DNA of 64,000 nt from Cervus elaphus (taxonomy: Eukaryota; Chordata; Mammalia; Artiodactyla; Cervidae). The stretch covers positions 52,793,037 through 52,857,036 of the forward strand of contig NC_057825.1 of assembly GCF_910594005.1 (NCBI RefSeq), in the 5' to 3' direction. The translations under genes were made by a program, and so were the position numbers. The notes beneath the pieces are model-generated. The model did no database searches. It was given only the letters and a program-made list of their open reading frames with translations, and was not told the DNA's origin. This document shows, one piece after another, positions 57,111 to 64,000 of the stretch; within the stretch, counting starts at the first letter, position 1, and the number at the start of each line of letters is the position of its first letter.

Positions 57111-58251
57111 CCTATGGATTTGCAGATGCAAATACCTTATTAAATATTTAAGCCTAGACCAAAAAAGAGAGCATATAATATTGCATGAATATGTGTGTCA
57201 ACTCTGCATGTCATAGTCCAGTTAAAAAAAATAAAAACATCACTACCAAAAATGATGAAACAGTAAATAGATCTGATCTAATGTACAAGGTGGGAACAAA
57301 ATATAACCTTTAATTTTTGGTCATCATCGTTAAGAGAAATATAGTGAATCCCTGGTCTCTGAACTGATAAAGATGTTATAGTAAACAGAAGTCCAATATA
57401 CACAAGATCTGCGCAACCCTGGCTAATAGAAAAGGAAGGACTCAAGGGCACATTAACAAGTTGTGTTGGGAATCAATCTTGCTACATGTCTGGGTCTTAA
57501 CTTTAAAGTTCAAAGCACCTACATTAAACCAGTATGAAAAAAAATTTATCAGACATAGTGATCAGAATAAATTATTGTAGCAAGGACCAAAGTTAGATGG
57601 CGTTATTGTCTTTCTGGACTGCCAGTCTGTTAAAAACTGTGGACTCGAAAAGAAATGGAAGTTTTGGACATATGAATTTAGAACAAAATTACACCATGAT
57701 AAAATCTTGGTGAATGAAGTCATGATCCCTGCAAGTTCCTAAATTTGGTAGTAAGAAATACTGAAATTTCTTCTGAGACAAAAGACTATGTATGTAGGTG
57801 GACCTCCCCACCTCTGTAATTATGGTCAATCATAATGTTATAACCAACTTTAGATGAAAGATCCTAATTGTTAGGCATAAACCAAGTCACTGTAGAAACA
57901 AACTTTTTTTTTTTTTCCCTGTCAGACAAGTAGCCTTATAGCTTATCAATCTTCTTTATAGTTGGATTAGTCATACGACACTGCTTTGACCAAATACATG
58001 CAGACAAAAATTGTACATGCTGCTTCCATGTGAGGTCCATCAGACTTCCTTTATGACCTTCAGTTTTCTTCTCCCACAGACCAACCGGAAATGAACAGTC
58101 TTGGTAACTATTGGAGCATTACCATGAAGTCTACAAGGTGTCTCTGTAGAATTCCTTAGAGTTGTACTTCCCTCTTCTCATCCCTTACTACGTTATCTAA
58201 GCATGAAATAAACTACTATTGGGTCAAGCCTCTAAAGCTCTGTGGCTTATC
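57111..58251. other. Spacer, no gene
   Basis: About 1.1 kb with no recognised family. The right end (ATGAAATAAACTACTATTGG near 58204) has an LTR-like polyadenylation appearance, but nothing else supports that. Confidence 0.4.
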
Positions 58252-58455
58252 TCCTTGTTGCTTTTGCTGTTTACTCACCAAGTCACGTTTGACTCTGTGA
58301 CCCTCCACCTGGCTCCTCTGTCTATGTGATTTCCCAGGCAAGAATACGGAAGTAGGTTGCTATTTCCTTCTCCAGGGGCTCTTCCTGACCCAGAGGTCAA
58401 ACCACATCTCCTTCATTAGCAGGCAGATTCTTTACTGCCGGGCCAGAGGGGAAGT
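58252..58455 (-). mobile_element. Bov-tA SINE
   Basis: GTTGCTTTTGCTGTTTACTC at the left, a Bov-A unit with a small deletion, and GGGCCAGAGGGGAAGT at the right. Confidence 0.9.
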
Positions 58456-58783
58456 TTATCTCTTACAGCATCCAATTTTACATTATGAATGCTATCATAT
58501 TTTGACTAGTATTCAAACATGGTTGAAACCAAGAAGATTGAATTCTTTAGCATCCCTGATTCCATACATTTGGTTTTGGCGTCATTAGCCCGGACCTGTA
58601 ACGAATCGATAACTCTGCTTATTCTGAGAACATAACCTTGTTTGAGACAGCTGCAGTATGGTGTTAATGTTAGCATGGACCATGGTCTTTCGTGCTGTCT
58701 GCTGTCTGATATCTTTGGACTCTTACTAAAAGAATGTCTGAAAGATTAGTTCAGCATTTAAAGACTTATAAGAAACGCTTATT

Positions 58784-59045
58784 GAAATTCCCTGGTGGTT
58801 CAGTAGTTAAGAATCCGACTTCCAATGCAGGGCACGCTGGTTCAATCCCTGGTTGGGGAACTAAGATTACATATGTTGCAGGGCACCTAAGTCTGTGCAT
58901 AGCAACCCCTGGGACCGCAGGGTCTGGAGGAGCTCATGTGCTGCAACTACAAAGAAGCCCTTGTGCTGCAATGAAGATCTCACATGCTGCAACTAAACCT
59001 GATACTCACCCAAATAAATAAATAAATATTTTTTTAAAAGAAAAA
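58784..59045 (+). mobile_element. CHR-type SINE, long form
   Basis: AAATTCCCTGGTGGTTCAGT head, box B GGTTCAATCCC near 58830, GGTTGGGGAACTAAGATTAC, and an AAATA-type tail. Confidence 0.92.
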
Positions 59046-59125
59046 TAAATACACCCATTATGTGGAAGAGTAATCTGGTTGGAGTTGTTTAAGAAGCAAC
59101 ATCCACACAAGAATTGGGAAGATAC

Positions 59126-59609
59126 TGTTGTTAGGGGAAGCACAATGATTGAAACTGCCCAGCCTGGCCAGGCACCATAGTAACCATTTGCACGAGTTGT
59201 TTTATGACAGGAGGTCCTGGTAAGGAACATGGAACTAATAAGCCTCCACCAACTTGAAGAGTTCGGGAAAGGTCAAAAGGAGACACCACATGTCCAACCA
59301 CCTCCCAGAATTCTCTCTGGCATGCATTTTGGCTGAACAAGGGGTGGACCTCCAGGAAAGACTCAGAGTCAGAATGATCAGCTAAAGACAAACCAGAAAC
59401 TAATGGCATCACCATAAAAACCTAGACTGCAAGCCGTGTGGCAGAGCAGTTCTCCTGGGTTCCCTTATCCTACTGCCCTCCAACCAGGTGCCCTTTCCCA
59501 ATAAAATCTCTTGCTTTCTCAGCATATGTGTCTCCTCAGACAATTAATTGCCAAGTGTTAGACAAGAGCCCAGTTTCAGGACCTGGAAGGTGTCCCCCTT
59601 CCTGCAACA
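59126..59609 (+). mobile_element. Probable solo ERV LTR
   Basis: A sequence of about 484 bp with TGTTGT at the left and GCAACA at the right, imperfect inverted termini with TG...CA ends. It has a TATA-like CATAAAAA at 59413-59420 and AATAAA at 59500-59505, spaced as in class I LTRs. No internal retroviral sequence adjoins either side. The exact left edge (59126 or 59129) is uncertain, and no clean target duplication is visible (CTGT against CTAT if 59129 is used). Confidence 0.75.
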
Positions 59610-60400
59610 CTATGCTTGCCAAAACCAAGAATAATATACAGGGGAATTTAATCTTAAAATTTAATTTACTTGGATGTTGACTCTTTGAACTTTAATTTTC
59701 GAGAGAATTTGATATCCTAACTTTTAACTTCTTAATAAGAGAATAGTAATAGGTGAAATTACATTAAAAATGAGCCTTCTGGATGTTGCATTGAATATTA
59801 GACAATACTGGTCTTTACTGGCAAATAGTCATTTTAAACTCTTGGAGAGAACGATTTGACATAATTAAGAATAAGGCATAGAGTAGGAAGTGAATTTTCA
59901 CTCTTGAGACCAGGGTACACTGTAACTGAGTTCAGTTTAATGGACTTTCTTGACTAGGTTCAGAACCTTGCTGGGGTGAAAGCTACACTGAGCATCATAG
60001 ATCCCAGGATGACACTCAGGGGAGCAGTAACTGGTCTAAGAGCAAAAGTCTTGCTTTCTGACAACAAGACCATAGTGACAGGCCATTTATCAGGAATAAA
60101 AGTAATAGTATGTCCTCCTTCACTCTGACCTCTGTGTCTATTGACAAGTTGATTCTGAACTCTGTCAAGGGAGAGGAATTCAATTTTCTAGAACCTAAAA
60201 ATCCTATATCTTGCCATGTTGCAGGTACTGTGCCCCAGAAAACATAAGCATGAATGATGACTTGGGGCTGAAAGAGAATAACAGCAAGGAAGCGTGTCAA
60301 TTTAAACATGAAAAGACTAAGATTAATTTTAATTTCTATTCTACCATTACTAATAGATGAATATGAGAAAATGACTTTGAAATCTTTGATTTTTCAAAAA
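59610..60400. other. Spacer, no gene
   Basis: Nothing recognised; no frame above about 97 codons and none with a motif. Confidence 0.45.
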
Positions 60401-61094
60401 TCAACCTGCACTCAATTTATATATTTCTTTCCTTTGACCATGATGGCTAAAATTTTCTCCCTGACTTTACTCAACTTTAGAAAGATTTCTTTTTGACCAC
60501 AGGCCTCCAGTCTCCCTTTCCTCTGCCTGTCCTCTGAATGTGCTAGCAATCCAGTGTCAAGGATAAAAAACTTTTCTGAGATGAGCAGTATCTATTTCTC
60601 TACCTACAGGTTACAGCTATTTGGAGTTCCAACCAGAGCAGAAGTTGTTTTCCTGAGGTTTTAGTTGTTGACAGATACTGAATTTCAATTCCATTTCTTA
60701 TCCCATTACAATTTCCCAGTATGATTTTTTTTTTTTTCCTTTTAGAGAATTCCCTTAGATCTAAAAACACAGCAGTACCGAGGTCCCAACATAAAGTGTA
60801 AGGGTCTTCTCCATAGAGAGCAGTTCTGTCTTTGGAGGCCACAGGATTCTGACCTCCTGATTTCTGAGTCTTGCAAATGCAGAGTTCTACATCTCTGTTG
60901 TCTTTATTCTACTTGCAGATGCTCCCAAGCAGAAGCAACTCCTGATCACTGAGGCTCTGAACATTCTTGCATTATCTTTGATGATCAGAAAATATTTTCT
61001 CTTTAAAAATCAACCTATACTCAATTTATGTATTTTCTCCCCGACCTGACTCAGCTTTAGAAAGATTTCTTCTTGATCATAGGCCTCCAGTCTT
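60401..61094 (+). repeat. Diverged direct repeat pair, unclassified
   Basis: 60401-60514 and 61010-61094 share TCAACCT, ACTCAATTTAT, a TTTCTCC block, CTTTAGAAAGATTTCTT and AGGCCTCCAGTCT in the same order. The left copy carries about 26 extra bases. They sit about 600 bp apart in direct orientation. They may be parts of two copies of one old repeat or degraded LTR pieces. Confidence 0.65.
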
Positions 61095-61344
61095 TTAATC
61101 CTTTACTTCTTCTTTATATTTAAAAAGAAAAGAATAGGAGCTTGGCTGAGACCTCTGTGCTTGACTCGCTTGCTGGTAGGCTGAGTTTTGCAGAGTGAAC
61201 AAGGAAAGAGTGAATTGTTATGCTGAAGACTGTTTGGTACAGCTGAAGTACCAACATTTCAAGTGTTTTATAAAACATATTACTAATTATTGTTCTATAA
61301 CTACTGTGAAAGCATATGGAAACACCTTTTTTTTTTTTTAACAT

Positions 61345-61495
61345 TTTATTGATTTTGTTACAATATTGCTTCTGTTTTCTGTTTTGGTTTTTTGACTACC
61401 AGGCATGTCAGATTTTAGCTCCCCAAGGAGGGTTTGAAGCCACATCCTCTGCATTGAAAGGCAAAGTCTTAACCACTGGACCATCAGGGAAGTCT
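61345..61495 (-). mobile_element. CHR-type SINE, short form
   Basis: Minus strand: ATTTTATTGATTTTGTTACA tail side, GGGTTTGAAGCC in the box B region, and CCACTGGACCATCAGGGAAG at the head. Confidence 0.88.
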
Positions 61496-61669
61496 CAGAA
61501 AACATCTTTTAGAGCAAAGAATAGAAGTGAGTGAAGTTAATTTCCCCAAGAAATACCATGAATTAATGTAAAAGTCTTTGAAAGAAATTAGAAAACCACT
61601 CCAGGCTCATGATTAAAGAAGATTTTAGAGTATAGAAAGTATGTTATATTGTTTGGTGCCTGATAAGAA

Positions 61670-61880
61670 AAAAACTCCAATACTTCGGCCACCTGATGCA
61701 AAGCCCTGACTCATTGGAAAAGACCCTGATGCTGGGAAAGATTGAAGGCAGGAGGAGAAGGGGATGACAGAGGATGAGATGGTTGGATGGCATCACCGAC
61801 TGGACAGGGAAGCCTGGCGTGCTACAGTTCATGGGGTTGTAAAGAGTCAGATACAACTGAGCCCCTGAACTGAACTGAAG
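61670..61880 (+). mobile_element. BovB LINE 3' fragment
   Basis: Starts ACTCCAATACTTCGGCCACC and ends ACTGAACTGAACTGAAG. An internal deletion near 61801 removes about 40 bases of the usual sequence. Confidence 0.94.
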
Positions 61881-62117
61881 AAAAAAAGGTGATGTAAAAC
61901 TATGGAATTTTAATGTTAAATAACATTTAGTGGTATTCTAGCTCAGTTTTCCTTTCTACAGAAACTTGTTTTTTATGTAGTAGCCTTTCTACCCAGATCA
62001 AAGTTGGAAACATAATTTGATAAAACACCACCTTCTATGCTGAACAAATCTAATTGCTAAAAAGTTCTTTCCAGTAACATGACTGCCAATATTTATGACA
62101 TAGAGTGATATATGCAT

Positions 62118-62203
62118 GTGTGTGTATATGTATGTATGTGTATATATATATATATATACATGTGTATATATATATATATACATATATATATGTATGTATA
62201 ATT
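62118..62203 (+). repeat. (TA)n/(TATG)n tract
   Basis: Alternating TG, TATG and TA units form a palindrome-prone, AT-rich microsatellite. Confidence 0.92.
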
Positions 62204-62652
62204 TCATATGTATATTATGTCATTATTGGGTAATTTCATTATATAGTTTATAAATATCAGTGTATATTTAAATTTAATGCATTCTGTGAACACAGAAGTT
62301 AGCAGTTTGAATTCATTTGGTTTATGAATAAAGGAGATTGACAAATACATGGGTATAGTAAACAAAGCTCTAGGCATAATGATTAATGACTCAAAAAAAG
62401 AAAACACAAAAAAACTACTTGTTTCAATATGTTAAGAAGAATAACATAAAATCAATGAAAATGTAACAAATTCTTGTTCAGGCAGAATGAAGTAGCTTCC
62501 ATAATGTAATGTTCATGATAAAGGCTCAATGATATTTTTCAAATATTTTGTTATATGGTCGTTAATAACCCAGTTTTATTTCTAAACTGAGGAAAGATGT
62601 CCACTTAGCAAATCTCAGTTAATACGATCATAAGCCTTAGACTTGGCCAACA
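62204..62652. other. AT-rich spacer
   Basis: Nothing recognised. Confidence 0.45.
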
Positions 62653-62730
62653 TTTTTTTTTCTTTCTTCCTTTCCTCCTCCTGCCTCCTCTCTCTCCTTC
62701 CCCCTTCCTCCCCCCTCCCACTCTCCCCTT
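62653..62730 (+). repeat. Polypyrimidine (CT)-rich tract
   Basis: About 78 bp almost purely of C and T, including CCTCCTCCTGCCTCC and CCCCCTTCCTCCCCCCTCCC. Such a tract can adopt triplex structures. Confidence 0.92.
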
Positions 62731-62901
62731 CAGTTGCTTTCCTGTAGAAGCAAACCTTTATTTTGATGAATTCAGCCTGATTCAATAAAGTAACTGAACA
62801 CATTTTCATATTTTAAACCTAGAACTTACTAACATTATTGAGTTATGTCTAAAGCCATTTCTGATGGTTCATCTGTCTAACTCTTTTAAAAATAATTATT
62901 G

Positions 62902-63023
62902 CCAGAAGAGTATTGGAGTGGGTTGCCATTTCCTTCTCCAGGGGATCTTCCCAACCCAGAGATTGAACCCAGGTCTCCCACATTGCAGGCAGACACTTTA
63001 CTGTCTGAACCATCAGGGAAGTC
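62902..63023 (-). mobile_element. Bov-tA SINE fragment
   Basis: The central Bov-A motif plus the tRNA-related half (GATTGAACCCAGGTCTCC, AACCATCAGGGAAGTC). The distal part of the Bov-A unit is missing. Confidence 0.9.
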
Positions 63024-63354
63024 ACCGATCAGGCATCACAGCAGGTCAAATAATTAGGTCAGTTAAGACAATAGAGTCCAGAACACATATTAAGCAGTCC
63101 ATAGTATTTTTTATAAGCTTTAAATTATGAATTTTGATTCACTCATTAGTTATGATTTATTTTATTAAATAATTAAATAAATTGCCTAAAATTGTATATA
63201 TGATAATTCTGTGTTACATTCAAACTTTCCAAAGAGTACAACTTTAAATATTTTAAATTGTGAAAATCATTCCATATGTCTTTATTCTGAAGATACATGG
63301 ATAAGAATACAGTACACATTTCAAATATTTTTTTCTTTCTTTAATGTGGACCTT
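63024..63354. other. AT-rich spacer
   Basis: Nothing recognised. Confidence 0.4.
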
Positions 63355-63486
63355 TTTTAAAGTCTTTATTGAATTTGTTACAATATTGTTTCTTTTTTAT
63401 GTTTTGTATTTCAGCCTTTTAGCATGTGGGATTTGACTTCCCCAACCAGGGATTGAACTTTAACCTCTGAACAGTCAGGGAAGTCC
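63355..63486 (-). mobile_element. CHR-type SINE, short form
   Basis: AAAGTCTTTATTGAATTTGT tail side, CCAGGGATTGAAC box B region, and GAACAGTCAGGGAAGTCC at the head. Confidence 0.87.
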
Positions 63487-63597
63487 TAAGGTTATTAAAA
63501 TATGTTATCAGGTTCTGCTTTTAATTTTTATAAACCTTTATGTAAAGGGCTAACTTTGTTTACAGAATTCTTATTACAATTAAAGCTACATTCTTGC

Positions 63598-63772
63598 TGT
63601 GCTCAGTCACTAAGTTGTGTCTGACACTTTTCAACAATGTAGACTGTAGCCTGCTAGGCTCCTCTGTCCATGGGACTTTCCAGGCAAGGATATTAGAGTG
63701 CATTCTTCCTGACCCAGGAAGAACCGGTGTCTCCTGCCTTGCAGGCAGATTCTTTACCACAGAGCCACATTC
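63598..63772 (-). mobile_element. Bov-tA SINE, internally shortened
   Basis: TGTGCTCAGTCACTAAGTTG at the left and AGGCAGATTCTTTACCACAG at the right. The stretch between the Bov-A unit and the tRNA-related half is about 30 bp shorter than usual. Confidence 0.9.
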
Positions 63773-63795
63773 TTGCTAATTAACACTAAATGTTC

Positions 63796-64000
63796 AGAAG
63801 ATAAAGAATCTGCTTGCAATCCAAGAGACCTTGGTTTGAACCCCAAGTCAAAAAGATCCTCTAGAGGAGAGAATGGCAATCCACTCCAGTATTCTTTTTT
63901 TTTTTTTCCATTTATTTTTATTAGTTGGAGGCTAATTACTTTAAAATATAAATCCATGGCTGATTCATGTCAATGTATGGCAAAAACCACTCCAGTATTC
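63796..64000 (+). mobile_element. Bov-tA SINE, interrupted and running off the window
   Basis: Head-side sequence AAAGAATCTGCTTGCAATCC with box B GGTTTGAACCCC, reaching CCACTCCAGTATTC at 63894, where a 92-bp L1 tail insertion splits it. The duplicated CCACTCCAGTATTC ends exactly at the window edge, so the rest of the SINE should continue beyond. Confidence 0.93.
63895..63986 (-). mobile_element. Miniature L1 insertion with 5' inversion
   Basis: A 13-T run and the complement of the L1 3' end (CCATTTATTTTTATTAGTTG onward to 63941) are followed by 45 bp of L1 3' UTR in the opposite orientation (AAATCCATGGCTGATTCATG). The 14-bp duplication CCACTCCAGTATTC lies at 63881-63894 and 63987-64000. Confidence 0.93.

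Noticed and set aside
58180..58230. An LTR-like ATGAAATAAAC polyadenylation context
   Set aside because: No TG...CA termini, TATA box or inverted ends could be placed around it.

Overview
The window is 64 kb of ruminant (pecoran, most likely bovid) nuclear DNA. The diagnosis rests on dozens of Bov-tA and BOV-A2 SINEs, several BovB LINEs, CHR-type tRNA-derived SINEs and young ruminant L1 elements. The sequence alone does not separate cattle, sheep, goat or deer. I found no host protein-coding exon, no host promoter and no functional RNA gene. It reads as an AT-rich, repeat-dense intergenic region or a long intron. Every long open frame belongs to a transposable element, is its antisense shadow, or lies in simple or GC-rich sequence.

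Layout. 1-4.0 kb: 3' part of a decayed gammaretrovirus-like provirus (gag, protease, RNase H, integrase C-terminus, env TM, 3' LTR) that has lost most of pol and env. 5.1-9.7 kb: a MIR, a BovB tail, a SINE monomer, and two head-to-tail BovB copies on the minus strand. 10.5-16.6 kb: SINEs, several with clean target-site duplications, and an internally deleted L1. 17.8-19.9 kb: a fossil Tigger1 DNA transposon retaining both ends. 20.0-26.5 kb: two BovB fragments around an L1 with a 5' inversion, plus a tiny T-rich insert flanked by a 13-bp duplication. 27.9-33.5 kb: SINE clusters, an L1 3'-UTR stub, an ancient L1 fossil and a 77-bp (TG)n tract.

33,725-41,290: the highlight, a full-length L1 flanked by a perfect 12-bp target-site duplication. 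It has a GC-rich 5' UTR with a YY1-type start motif and a six-unit 19-bp repeat. ORF1p (308 aa) and ORF2p (1272 aa) are both uninterrupted, and every endonuclease, reverse-transcriptase and zinc-knuckle residue I checked is present. ORF1p (RNA-binding trimer) and ORF2p (endonuclease and reverse transcriptase) together copy the L1 RNA into new sites. The same machinery explains the SINEs and truncated L1s here, while BovB (an RTE-clade LINE) supplied the 3' sequence of the Bov-tA and BOV-A2 SINEs.

41.4-64 kb: a BovB with a 357-aa residual RT frame, CHR and Bov-tA SINEs, a probable MER5A, MIRs, a nested BOV-A2 array, a probable solo ERV LTR, short tandem repeats and long unremarkable AT-rich spacers. 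At the extreme right edge a Bov-tA is interrupted by a 92-bp L1 tail insertion that carries a miniature 5' inversion and a 14-bp target duplication. Family names come from remembered consensus sequences; no database search was run.
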